Below, one piece after another: positions 1 to 7,230 of a DNA stretch of 24,533 bases (its first letter is position 1; each line of letters opens with the position of its first letter). Both the position numbers and the translations under genes were made by a program. This DNA comes from Methanothrix sp. (GTDB taxonomy: Archaea > Halobacteriota > Methanosarcinia > Methanotrichales > Methanotrichaceae), in assembly GCA_003162615.1 (NCBI GenBank), contig PMNG01000131.1, positions 1 through 24,533 of the forward strand, in the 5' to 3' direction. Below the pieces are notes generated by a model. That model saw only the letters and a program-made list of their open reading frames with translations, was not told where the DNA came from and made no database searches.

Positions 1-288
1 CTTCATCTCAGATTCACAAGGGAGGTCCGCCCTAACTAGCTCATGATCGATGTCCATCTCAAAGCAGACAAGGTTGTTCGCCCTTAGTACTTCCAGCTTT
101 TTGCCCTCTTCCGCTGAATGAAAATAGAGATTACCTTCCTTGTAACCGAAGCAGAGGGGAACGATGTAAGGACGATCATCCTCAGACATGGCCAGCCTGC
201 AAACCGTCGCTGCGCTAATTATGGACTCCAGCTCTGCGCGGTCCTCAATTTCTCTATCTTTTCTTCTCATCCTGTTCAGACGGTTCAT
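1..288 (-). CDS. Pyridoxamine 5'-phosphate oxidase-like FMN split-barrel protein (partial, C-terminus off window)
   Basis: A reading frame open from the ATG at 288 to the window edge gives the first 96 residues. A ribosome binding site (GGAG, about 8 bases upstream) supports this ATG; the next in-frame ATG at 270 is an alternative. After a charged N-terminus the protein reads RLAMSEDDRPYIVPLCFGY, then NLYFHSAEEGKKLEVLR and VCFEMD. This is the usual opening of the small archaeal/bacterial flavin-binding split-barrel proteins annotated as pyridoxamine 5'-phosphate oxidase-related or NimA-like. The family binds FMN as a dimer; substrates of most members are unknown, so no specific reaction is claimed. 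The C-terminal part, including the end of the barrel, is missing. Coding is on the minus strand; an apparent plus-strand frame over the same bases is its antisense shadow. Confidence 0.82.
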   Translation of the reverse strand, partial: MNRLNRMRRKDREIEDRAELESIISAATVCRLAMSEDDRPYIVPLCFGYKEGNLYFHSAEEGKKLEVLRANNLVCFEMDIDHELVRADLPCESEMK

Positions 289-463
289 GTTGTGCTCCTT
301 CCTTCTTTGATGGTGCCTAGCTTCTTTATCAATGTGGAATTGCCGATCTCGGAAGTGTTTTGATTAACTTGTACCATCTATCGTGCTTCGCTACAGATGG
401 ATTTACTTTTCCTAAATGGTCAGTTCAGATTATTGATCCAAATATTGCCAATCTCGCAACTCG

Positions 464-784
464 CTAATCTTTCTTCAAGATGAACTTCATCCCTGAGATG
501 TCGACCTCCCAATGTCCAAGGTTCTTGTCCATAGAAAACCCCATGCTCAGCCAGAGGCCTCCGGGGAACATGCTCTCTCCGGGATGATTTTCGTTGAAAT
601 CGCAGAAGAGGTCGTAAATTGTACGCCATCCTCCTTCCCCGATGTGCGGCTTGCCCTCGAGGATGTACTCGACCTTGTCCCAGTTGGGAATAGCCAGCTT
701 CAGAAGGCCGATGAGAACATCGCATTCTTTCGAGCTGGAGGAGAAAAGAGCCTTGACCTGCTCTTCTCTTAAAGTTGATCTCAT
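464..784 (-). CDS. Small hypothetical protein, 106 aa
   Basis: I do not recognise this protein. It is a compact soluble sequence without membrane segments, with conserved-looking aromatic and glycine patches (GEGGWRTIYDLFCDFNENHPG and GLWLSMGFSMDKN lie in its second half) and a Ser-rich stretch near residue 15. No ribosome binding site precedes the ATG at 784, but a TATA-like element (aaatattt, 811-818) lies about 30 bases upstream, which would fit a leaderless transcript. It stands alone between the split-barrel gene and the zinc-ribbon/ubiX pair. A frame overlapping it on the same strand (420-725) is less protein-like, with many Arg and scattered Pro, and I regard it as the shadow. Function unknown. 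Confidence 0.6.
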   Translation of the reverse strand: MRSTLREEQVKALFSSSSKECDVLIGLLKLAIPNWDKVEYILEGKPHIGEGGWRTIYDLFCDFNENHPGESMFPGGLWLSMGFSMDKNLGHWEVDISGMKFILKKD

Positions 785-810
785 AAAATTGTTACAGCAT
801 TTGGCTGATC

Positions 811-818
811 AAATATTT
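811..818 (-). promoter_or_regulatory. Possible TATA box for a leaderless transcript of the 106-aa gene
   Basis: The A/T octamer aaatattt is centred about 30 bases upstream of the ATG at 784. In archaea transcription starts about 25 bases downstream of the TATA centre, so the start would fall at or near the ATG. That agrees with the missing ribosome binding site. Read from sequence only. Confidence 0.3.
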
Positions 819-887
819 CAAGCTTTCAGATACGACATGAAAGTGCGGCAGAGCTCCAAACCATCGTTTGATATCAGAAAAGAAGGA

Positions 888-1109
888 TCAGTGAGACGCA
901 CCGTGCGCCTCTGCGTGTCCTGCACCGTGGGGCGCGGCGTTGGTCCCGGCCTTTACGATGAGGAAGTCCTTGTCCAGGTAGGCTTGGTGGCCTAGGTCAA
1001 GACATTCCTTGCAGATGTTGAAAGTGGTATCCTTCAGTCCGTGGATGGTGGCCTGCTTGGCCTTTACTATCACGGTCTCCCTGTCCACACCGCACAGCTG
1101 ACACTTCAT
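888..1109 (-). CDS. Small zinc-ribbon protein with a periodic His C-terminus, 73 aa
   Basis: Two CxxC pairs (C3/C6 and C33/C36) about 27 residues apart make a four-cysteine zinc-ribbon-like knuckle. A short linker leads to a C-terminal tail with histidines at 61, 65, 69 and 73, exactly every fourth residue, among Gly and Ala. The tail looks like a second metal site, or a His face if it folds as a helix. The ATG at 1109 lies 7 bases after the ubiX stop codon, so the two genes are almost certainly co-transcribed, with ubiX upstream. I do not know a named family for it. Metal sensing, delivery or storage are possibilities, but only metal binding is supported by the sequence. Confidence 0.75.
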   Translation of the reverse strand: MKCQLCGVDRETVIVKAKQATIHGLKDTTFNICKECLDLGHQAYLDKDFLIVKAGTNAAPHGAGHAEAHGASH

Positions 1110-1116
1110 GAGATCA

Positions 1117-1701
1117 TCACCTCATTCCGGACTGATCCGAACCGTTATAAGCGTTTCCTTTCCAACGTGGGTACAGGTTGTTCTCCACTCCTATCGAGTC
1201 AAGGACCCTGCCAACCAGGACATCGATGAGATCGTCGAGGTTCTGCGGTCGAGAATAAAAAGCAGGACACGCAGGCAGAACCACAGCCCCAGCTTCTGTG
1301 ACGGAGACCATGTTCTTTAGCTGGATCAGGCTAAGGGGCGTCTCCCTGGGCACCATAACCAGCCTCCTTCGATCTTTGAGACAGATCTCGGCGCTTCTTC
1401 CGATCAGGTTGTCGGACATTCCGGATGCCACTCCGGCCAGAGTTTTCATGCTGCAGGGAATTATCACCATGGCGTCAAAGCGGTAAGATCCGCTGGCTAT
1501 GGGAGCTGTAAAGTCGTCCTCGGCGTAGACATGATCGGCCAAATCCTCCACGTCTTCCGGCGAGAAGTCTGTCTCCACTTTGATTATCTTCCTGGCCGAA
1601 TCTGTTATGACCAGGTGTACAATGCTGCCTTGAAGAACCTGTAGCAGCCTTATTCCATAGCCCACTCCCGATGCACCGCTGATGCCTATTACTATTTCCA
1701 C
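1117..1701 (-). CDS. ubiX: UbiX-type flavin prenyltransferase
   Basis: UbiX joins a dimethylallyl group to FMN to make prenylated FMN, the cofactor of UbiD-type decarboxylases. The chosen start is GTG at 1701, giving 194 aa with the N-terminus MEIVIGISGASGVGYGIRLL, the flavin-binding opening of this family. GAGG lies just upstream, and length and start both match known UbiX proteins. Further signatures are CSMKTLAGVASGMSDNLIGR, VPRETPLSLIQLKNM and LPACPAFYSRP. A frame extension up to 1812 adds 37 unlikely residues and spans the putative promoter, so I reject it. Archaea with the modified mevalonate pathway use a UbiD-like anhydromevalonate phosphate decarboxylase that needs prenyl-FMN, so that is the likely client (known for the pathway; inferred here). 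No ubiD gene is in the window. Confidence 0.93.
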   Translation of the reverse strand: MEIVIGISGASGVGYGIRLLQVLQGSIVHLVITDSARKIIKVETDFSPEDVEDLADHVYAEDDFTAPIASGSYRFDAMVIIPCSMKTLAGVASGMSDNLIGRSAEICLKDRRRLVMVPRETPLSLIQLKNMVSVTEAGAVVLPACPAFYSRPQNLDDLIDVLVGRVLDSIGVENNLYPRWKGNAYNGSDQSGMR

Positions 1702-1784
1702 AATACAACCTCTTCTTCGATATCCTTTTGATACCACAGTTCGCCGCGTGATTTTCAAACAGCCAACTAATGTAAGAAGTGTAG

Positions 1785-1792
1785 TATAAATA
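1785..1792 (-). promoter_or_regulatory. Probable TATA box for ubiX/zinc-ribbon operon
   Basis: The minus-strand octamer TATTTATA is a good archaeal TATA box. Transcription would start around 1760 and leave a leader of about 60 bases before the ubiX GTG at 1701. The position supports the internal GTG start rather than the longer frame, which begins upstream of this box. Confidence 0.45.
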
Positions 1793-1855
1793 TTAGTATT
1801 CATTATTGACATTGCATCACGGTCGTGGTGTAGAGTCTGATTGGAGAGAACGCAA

Positions 1856-2245
1856 ATGAAGGGAACAAGACCTCGCGTATTGCGGATTGAACTGCAATAA
1901 GTGTCCCGTACTCATTGCTACAGCCAACAACGATGACATGTTGAGACAAAAAACCGCAAAAGAGTGGTCCGACCTCTACGCCGAGATTCTCAATAAGGTC
2001 GGATATATGACCTGAAGCCAGAAGATATCAATTGCCGCGGGTGCCGATCAAATTTGGGCCTTTTTGTCGGATGCGTAAACTGCCTGATCCGAAAGTGTTG
2101 TCTGGAAAAGAAAATCATCACGTGTGTGAGCTGTAATGAATATGAATCATGCGACAAGCTGAAAGGCTTTTACTCTTTTGCTGTTCACCAAAGCGCAAAG
2201 GACAATCTCGACAAAATACGGATGGGTCAAGATGAATGTGTTTAA
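1856..2245 (+). pseudogene. DUF3795 zinc-cysteine protein, broken by two frameshifts
   Basis: Three reading frames in order rebuild one DUF3795 protein. An ATG at 1856, preceded by GGAGAG, gives MKGTRPR. A shift near 1878 enters the frame reading YCGLNCNKCPVLIATANN, then DMLRQKTAKEWSDLYAEILN. A second shift near 2010 enters DLKPEDINCRGCRSN, followed by GCVNCLIRKCCLEKK, CVSCNEYESCDKL and DNLDKIR to the stop at 2245. Intact members begin with a Tyr-Cys-Gly-Leu-Asp-Cys motif and carry these same Cys clusters, so the order is right and only the frame is lost. The last segment alone could still be translated as 63 residues from the ATG at 2054, but it lacks the N-terminal metal-binding half. Family function is unknown. 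Confidence 0.75.
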
Positions 2246-2392
2246 TACACGACTTTTCGGTCATCTGTCAGCAAAACCGAAAATTTTGAGATGAAGTCGG
2301 CATAAGCTGAATCATAACATAATCTTAATTGAGGCTACGTTCTGACTGGCGCGTTTATTCCAATCGATGTACTCTGCCTTTAGCATAAATCG

Positions 2393-3328
2393 CTAACGAT
2401 CGATGCACTGATCACGTCTTTTCTCAAGCTTACTCATTGTCGCGGCCGCGATGAGCGGAAATGTAATTGTCGCATCACCATAAACCGTAACGTACCTCGC
2501 TTCGGCTGAGATTTTTCCCCAGGATACAGCCTCGGAGAGCGTTGCGCCGGAGAGCCCGCCGTTCTCGGGAGTGTCAGTGGTAAGCTGAATGGCCAAGTCA
2601 AAGCTCTTAGGAGTTACAAGCATTGACTGCAAGGCGAAGTTCTTGGGTACTCCGCCTCCGATGATCATGATCCCGGCCCTCTTCGCCTCGTAGCAGATGT
2701 CCACGATTTCTTTGATGTCTGCAAGGGTATCAACAAAGAGGGGCTTATTCTGCCGATGCAGCCAGGCCTGCAGTCCGATCATGGAGTCGGACATCGCGGG
2801 ACAGAAGACAGGCACATGGCGTTCGTAGGCTGATCTCAGGATGGATTTGGGGTCGGAGATACGGGAGCCGATCAGCCTCAAGAACTCAGTGCCCGATATC
2901 GGATCTGCTCTTTCCGGCAGGATTGACTGCATCAGCTCCTCGAACCTGATGAAATGCTCGTCTGGCAGGAAGACATCGTAAATCCTGCTCAACCCTTCTT
3001 CCCTAAGTGCGGCATCATCGGATTCGGGATTGCCCAGACAGTGAGACCCAAAAGACTCTATGACGTCGTGGACCAGGTTTGCGCCTGTTGTGACAAGGAC
3101 ATCAATGTGGCCGTTTCTAATCAGCCCCGACACGACGTTCCTCAACCCCGCTGGCACCATCGCGCCGGAGAGAGTGAAGAACCTGGTGTACTCTTCCCCC
3201 AACATCTGCTCGTAGATGCTCACCGCCTCAGCCAATCTCCTGGCTCCAAAGCCGCAGTGCTCCATACAGCCCACAAGCTCAACAATGCTCATCCCCGGAC
3301 CGATCTCCATCTGACGAACGTTCTCCAT
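2393..3328 (-). CDS. dys: Deoxyhypusine synthase
   Basis: The enzyme transfers the aminobutyl part of spermidine to a lysine of translation factor aIF5A, with NAD, the first step of hypusine formation. The 311-aa length fits archaeal members. The NAD-site segment TTGANLVHDVIESFG (about 80-94) is present, as is the segment FCPAMSDSMIGLQ (175-187). The catalytic lysine lies in the block SEAVSWGKIS, at K272, which separates true synthases from DHS-like paralogues lacking it. GGTGA precedes the ATG at 3328. The gene is divergent from the fpo operon, with about 130 bases between the two starts. The aIF5A gene is not in the window. Confidence 0.93.
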   Translation of the reverse strand: MENVRQMEIGPGMSIVELVGCMEHCGFGARRLAEAVSIYEQMLGEEYTRFFTLSGAMVPAGLRNVVSGLIRNGHIDVLVTTGANLVHDVIESFGSHCLGNPESDDAALREEGLSRIYDVFLPDEHFIRFEELMQSILPERADPISGTEFLRLIGSRISDPKSILRSAYERHVPVFCPAMSDSMIGLQAWLHRQNKPLFVDTLADIKEIVDICYEAKRAGIMIIGGGVPKNFALQSMLVTPKSFDLAIQLTTDTPENGGLSGATLSEAVSWGKISAEARYVTVYGDATITFPLIAAATMSKLEKRRDQCIDR

Positions 3329-3380
3329 CTGCTCACCTTAATGATGATGAATTGTTTTTTTTGGTTCTAGAAATATTGAG

Positions 3381-3388
3381 ATTTAAGC
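3381..3388 (-). promoter_or_regulatory. Possible TATA box for deoxyhypusine synthase
   Basis: The minus-strand sequence reads CTTAAATC here, about 55 bases before the ATG at 3328. A start about 25 bases downstream would leave a leader near 28 bases that includes the GGTGA ribosome binding site. Weak match to the archaeal TATA consensus; no other candidate in the divergent spacer fits better. Confidence 0.25.
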
Positions 3389-3418
3389 CTGGCAATGCGA
3401 AATGGTTTCTCATAAACC

Positions 3419-3425
3419 TTTTATA
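3419..3425 (+). promoter_or_regulatory. TATA box of the fpo operon
   Basis: TTTTATA preceded by aaacc forms a plausible TATA box with a purine-rich upstream element (BRE). Transcription would begin near 3445, giving a short leader of about 15-20 bases that just contains the GGAGG at 3450-3454 ahead of the fpoA ATG at 3462. No other promoter-like element is evident inside the tightly packed operon. Confidence 0.5.
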
Positions 3426-3461
3426 CCAGACCTTATGTTTAGCTTTTACGGAGGAGAAACA

Positions 3462-3863
3462 ATGGCCGGCGAACCGATGGCAGTGGATTATTATATACCA
3501 CTTATTATATTCATGATAATGGGAGCTATCGTGCCCATAGCGGCTTTAGCAGCTGTCAAGATCATAGCACCTCTTAAGCCAAGCCGCAAGAAGCGATCTA
3601 CCTACGAAGGTGGACTGTGTCCCGTCCGCGACGCCAAGATCCAGTACAGTGTTCAATACTACCTGTTCGCAATCGTTTTTGTGATATTCGATGTTGAGGT
3701 TCTTTTCTTATACCCTTGGATCTACGTCTACGCGAATAAGGCCCTGCAGCAGTTCATGGTCTTCGGGATGAACAACGCCGTCTTCGAGATGCTCCTATTC
3801 ATCGTTGTACTGCTTGTTGGATTGGTCTATGCTGTTAAGAAGGAGGCTTTGCGTTGGGTATAA
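3462..3863 (+). CDS. fpoA: Fpo complex subunit A (NuoA-like membrane subunit)
   Basis: Small membrane subunit at the joint between the peripheral arm and the membrane arm. Start chosen at ATG 3462 (133 aa) because GGAGG ends 7 bases upstream; a frame extension to 3402 runs over the TATA box. Three hydrophobic segments lie roughly at 10-36, 66-88 and 100-124. The loop after the first helix carries TYEGGLCP, the NuoA 'YE.G' loop that lines the quinone-side cavity, and helix two contains the conserved acidic run FVIFDVEVLFLYPW. It is the first gene of the operon. Its end overlaps the start of fpoB by 10 bases, so the two are probably translationally coupled. Confidence 0.95.
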   Translation: MAGEPMAVDYYIPLIIFMIMGAIVPIAALAAVKIIAPLKPSRKKRSTYEGGLCPVRDAKIQYSVQYYLFAIVFVIFDVEVLFLYPWIYVYANKALQQFMVFGMNNAVFEMLLFIVVLLVGLVYAVKKEALRWV

Positions 3864-4426
3864 GCGATGTCATACCCGTACCCGTGGCTGTTGACGAAGA
3901 GATCTCTAAGTGGACGATCTTCGGCCAGCCTGTGGCCGACGTCTGGTTTACAACTACGGAGAAGATCCATCAGATCATAGAGATGGGACCTATCAAGAAC
4001 ATCTTTAATTGGGGCAGAAAGAACTCGGTATACTTTTTGATGCAGCCCATGGGGTGCTGCGGTGTAGAGATGTTCGTCTTCGGAGCAGCGCCCTACGACT
4101 GCACTCGTTTTGGATGCATGCCGAGAAACACACCACGTCAAACAGATGTGATGATCATCTCAGGCTACATCACCCGGAAGTACCTGCCTGTCATCAAAAA
4201 CCTCTGGGAGCAGATGGTGGAGCCAAAATGGTGCGTCGCCATAGGTGAGTGTGCAATATCGGGAGGGCCGTTCTACGATTCCTACAACATCATCCAGAAC
4301 ACTGCCGATTATTTCCCCATCGACGTCTTCGTCCCTGGGTGTCCTCCCAGGCCAGAGCAGTTCCTTGAGGCCTTAATGAACCTCCAGGAGAAGATCAAGC
4401 AGCGTAAAGACAAACGAGGCTACTAA
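3854..4426 (+). CDS. fpoB: Fpo complex subunit B (NuoB-like, N2 Fe-S cluster)
   Basis: Carries the terminal [4Fe-4S] cluster (N2) that passes electrons to the lipid-soluble acceptor, methanophenazine in methanogens. The four expected cysteine ligands are visible: the tandem pair C68-C69 in QPMGCCGVEMF, C133 in IGECAISGG and C163 in VPGCPPRPE. The FGCMPRNTPRQTDVMIISG block is also typical of NuoB. The start is TTG at 3854, inside the end of fpoA, with AAGGAGG at 3840-3846 about 8 bases upstream; no ATG in frame would give a normal N-terminus. The C-terminus is Lys/Arg-rich. Fifteen bases separate it from fpoCD. Confidence 0.96.
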   Translation: MGISDVIPVPVAVDEEISKWTIFGQPVADVWFTTTEKIHQIIEMGPIKNIFNWGRKNSVYFLMQPMGCCGVEMFVFGAAPYDCTRFGCMPRNTPRQTDVMIISGYITRKYLPVIKNLWEQMVEPKWCVAIGECAISGGPFYDSYNIIQNTADYFPIDVFVPGCPPRPEQFLEALMNLQEKIKQRKDKRGY

Positions 4427-4440
4427 GGAGGAGTCTTTTC

Positions 4441-6153
4441 TTGACTACTGCAAGCGATGTCTTAAGCGCAGTCCAGTCTGCCTTCCCTGGAGCCGTTTTG
4501 GAGTCCAGGGTAGAGTCGGACCGGAGGCTTTGGGCCACCATTGATTCCAACAGCATCGTAGACGTCTGCAAACACCTGAGCGAAAAACTGAACTTCGACC
4601 ACTACTCTGGTGCCGCCGGTGTGGATTGGATCGCCAGGAAAGAGATGGAGGTCGTTGAGATCATGGCCAGCCACGGTGCTCATCAGGTCGTGGCCATGCT
4701 CAAGTCCAAGACGCCACGGGAAAACCCGTCGGTGAAATCTCTCGCCAATCTCTTCTGGAACGCTAATTGGTACGAGCGCGAGATATGGGAGATGTTTGGC
4801 ATCAACTTCGAGGGCCACCCGGGGCTCTACCCCTTGCTATTGGGTGACGAGCTGGTGGGAGTTTGGCCCTGGAGGAAGGACTTCAAGGGCTATCCCGATC
4901 TGACCACTGGCCAGAGGGCTGTCGAGCGGCCTACATCCGAGGGGTACACCGAGTACTTCATACCGCCAACGCCCGCTGAGATTGAGGCCGGCACCGTCCC
5001 GAAGGAGAAGCCAAAATATCCGTCCTTCAGAGAGAGGGAGGAGAAGGAGATCAAGTCCGACTCAGAGATGATCATGCACATGGGCCCCCAGCACGCCATG
5101 CTTCCGGGACCTTTCCTCCTGGACATCCTAATAGAAGGAGAAAGGGTTCACAAGGCCTTCCTCGATATGGGCTACATCCACAAGGGCATCGAGAAGATCA
5201 TGGAGAACAGGACCTGGCTTCAGGGGTTAACCTACACAGACAGAATGTGCTACGTTGCCTCCCTTTCCAACAACGAGTGTTACTGTGGGGCCATAGAGAA
5301 GATCCTGGGCCTGGAGGTTCCGCTGAGGGCACAGTACATCCGCGTCATCCTGGAGGAGCTCTCCAGGATTCAGAGCCACCTGATAGGAACAGGCGAGTTC
5401 ATGACTCTGATTGCCGGCGTTGGTTACGCTCCATGGAACTTCATGATTATCGACAGGGAGAGCATCATCTCTCTGATAGAGAGCGTCACAGGAGCCAGGC
5501 TCACCCACACCTTCGTGCGCTTCGGTGGGGTCCGAAACGACCTCCCAGAAGGCTTCAGCGATAAGTGCAGGAGCGCCCTGAAGTACATCGAGTCCAGGAC
5601 CAAGGAGTACATCGAGCTCTTCGAGCAGGACCCCATCTACCACATGAGGATGGAGAATGTAGGCGTCCTTTCCCCCGATAGAGCGAAGCGCGTTGGCATA
5701 TCGGGGCCGCCGCTTCGGGCCACTGGTGTTGCCTACGACATGAGGAAGGAGGATCCCATTCTTGTTTATCCCGATCTGGACTTCAAGGTGGTAACCGGTA
5801 CGAGGGGTGACTCTGCAGACAGGATCGATGTAAGGCTTCGAGAGATTCTGGAGAGCATCCACATCATAGAGCAGTGTCTGGACCGGATACCTGCGGGACC
5901 GATCAAAACGGAGACAAAGGTGCCAAAGAAGATCCCGGCTGGAGAGGCCTACTACAGGGTCGAGGACCCCCGGGGAGAGATGGGCATGTACGTGATCAGC
6001 GACGGTGGCGACAAGCCCTATCGAGTGAAGGTTCGTGGACCTGTCTACGCCACCCTGCAGACGCTGCCTCCGCTTCTCGAAGGTGTCTACATAGCAGATG
6101 CTGTTGCCATTGCGGGCAGCATGGACGGCTGTCCATCCGAGGCGGACAGATAG
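4441..6153 (+). CDS. fpoCD: Fused Fpo subunit C and D (NuoC-NuoD) protein, 570 aa
   Basis: One reading frame joins the 30-kDa and 49-kDa type subunits of the Q-module. Residues 1-165 are NuoC-like, with the signature WYEREIWEMFGINFEGHP at 110-127. Residues about 175-208 form a charged linker. Residues 209-570 are NuoD-like: MGPQHAMLPGPF (214-225), GYIHKGIEK (244-252), TYTDRMCYVASL (264-275), in which Y271 matches the quinone-site tyrosine of bacterial complex I, and the C-terminal GSMDGCPSEADR. The PSTHG of quinone-type NuoD is replaced by MLPG, consistent with a different acceptor. The start is TTG at 4441 with AAGGAGG about 9 bases before it. Methanosarcina keeps fpoC and fpoD as separate genes. 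There is no stop or frameshift in the join. Confidence 0.94.
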   Translation: MTTASDVLSAVQSAFPGAVLESRVESDRRLWATIDSNSIVDVCKHLSEKLNFDHYSGAAGVDWIARKEMEVVEIMASHGAHQVVAMLKSKTPRENPSVKSLANLFWNANWYEREIWEMFGINFEGHPGLYPLLLGDELVGVWPWRKDFKGYPDLTTGQRAVERPTSEGYTEYFIPPTPAEIEAGTVPKEKPKYPSFREREEKEIKSDSEMIMHMGPQHAMLPGPFLLDILIEGERVHKAFLDMGYIHKGIEKIMENRTWLQGLTYTDRMCYVASLSNNECYCGAIEKILGLEVPLRAQYIRVILEELSRIQSHLIGTGEFMTLIAGVGYAPWNFMIIDRESIISLIESVTGARLTHTFVRFGGVRNDLPEGFSDKCRSALKYIESRTKEYIELFEQDPIYHMRMENVGVLSPDRAKRVGISGPPLRATGVAYDMRKEDPILVYPDLDFKVVTGTRGDSADRIDVRLREILESIHIIEQCLDRIPAGPIKTETKVPKKIPAGEAYYRVEDPRGEMGMYVISDGGDKPYRVKVRGPVYATLQTLPPLLEGVYIADAVAIAGSMDGCPSEADR

Positions 6154-6165
6154 GAGGGAGAGGAT

Positions 6166-7218
6166 TTGGACGGAATAATTGAAGCTATCAGTTCGTTTGC
6201 ATCTCAGGAGCCCGCGATCTATTACCTGATCATAGGCATCATCGGTGCAGTCGTGCTCTCCGCCGTAGTCAACATAGGGGCTATGTACGTGATCTGGCTG
6301 GAGGTTAAGCTGTTAGGAGATTTCTCTGCCAGGTACGGACCCAACCGTGTCGGCGGCAGATGGGGTCTGCTTCAGATAGTAGCAGATGCGATCAAGCTCT
6401 TCACAAAGGAAGACAGCATCCCTGCCAGCGCTGATAAGCCGGTCTATGTTTGGGCGCCTATCGTTGCCTCCATGGCCACAATGCTTGTCGCGGCTGCAAT
6501 ACCCTTCGGCGCTCTGTATTTCAACGGGAAGTACTACCCGCTGGTTGTAGCCAACATGGACATAAGCGCCTTCTATGTCGAGGCGGCTCTAAGCCTACTG
6601 GTCATTGCTGCCTTCATGGCAGGCTACAGCTCCAACAACAAGTACTCGCTTTTAGGGGCTTTTCGAGGCATTGCCAGGATGATCAGCTACGAGGTACCTA
6701 TGGGCGTTTGCGTCATCTCTGTGGCAATCATGGCTCACAGTCTGAATCTGGCAGAGATAGCCCAGAACCAGACACTATGGTACGCCTTTGCCCAGCCTCT
6801 GGGATTTGGTATCTTCATCGTAGCCCTCATAACTGACTTGGGAAGAATCCCCTTCGACCAGAGTGAGGCTGAGGAGGAGATCATCTGCGGTTACACAACG
6901 GAGTACGGCGGTATCAGGTGGGGCCTGATCCTCTTCCAGGAGTACAACAACATGCTTCTGGGCTCTATTCTGCTGACGCTTCTCTTCCTTGGCGGATGGG
7001 CCGGACCCATCATACCAGTACCTGGTCTGAGCATAATCTCGCCTCTGATCTGGATGTTCATGAAGGTTGTAATAGTACTGTGGTTCCTGATCTGGACCAG
7101 AAGTGCTCTGCTAAGGCTGAGGATAGACCAGGTAACCGACCTGGGATGGAAGGTACTGCTGCCCTTGTCCATAGTAAACCTGGCGTGGGCGGTAGTTGTA
7201 GGATCATACTTCGCATGA
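6166..7218 (+). CDS. fpoH: Fpo complex subunit H (NuoH-like)
   Basis: Membrane subunit that builds most of the acceptor-binding chamber and links electron transfer to the proton channels. At 350 aa it has about eight hydrophobic helices. Family loops are present: FSARYGPNRVGGRWGLLQ (53-70) followed by ADAIKLFTKED (73-83), and the acidic loop IPFDQSEAEEEIICGYTTE (228-246), which in complex I sits at the entrance of the E-channel. The start is TTG at 6166, preceded by GGAGGGAG, 12 bases after the fpoCD stop; the frame has no better start. It is followed 12 bases later by fpoI, the normal complex I order. Confidence 0.95.
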   Translation: MDGIIEAISSFASQEPAIYYLIIGIIGAVVLSAVVNIGAMYVIWLEVKLLGDFSARYGPNRVGGRWGLLQIVADAIKLFTKEDSIPASADKPVYVWAPIVASMATMLVAAAIPFGALYFNGKYYPLVVANMDISAFYVEAALSLLVIAAFMAGYSSNNKYSLLGAFRGIARMISYEVPMGVCVISVAIMAHSLNLAEIAQNQTLWYAFAQPLGFGIFIVALITDLGRIPFDQSEAEEEIICGYTTEYGGIRWGLILFQEYNNMLLGSILLTLLFLGGWAGPIIPVPGLSIISPLIWMFMKVVIVLWFLIWTRSALLRLRIDQVTDLGWKVLLPLSIVNLAWAVVVGSYFA

Positions 7219-7230
7219 GGTGGCATTGAG

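Noticed and set aside
118..363. Plus-strand frame of 81 codons near the left edge
   Set aside because: It is antisense to the split-barrel flavoprotein gene, whose minus-strand product is clearly family-like.
420..725. Minus-strand frame overlapping the 106-aa gene
   Set aside because: Arg/Pro-rich shadow of the 464-784 gene in another frame; no ribosome binding site.
1702..1812. Upstream extension of ubiX to an ATG at 1812
   Set aside because: The added residues are unlike the family and the extension covers the probable TATA box; GTG 1701 has a binding site and a family-typical start.
5227..5862. 211-codon minus-strand frame opposite fpoCD
   Set aside because: Shadow of a strongly conserved gene on the other strand, no family features of its own.
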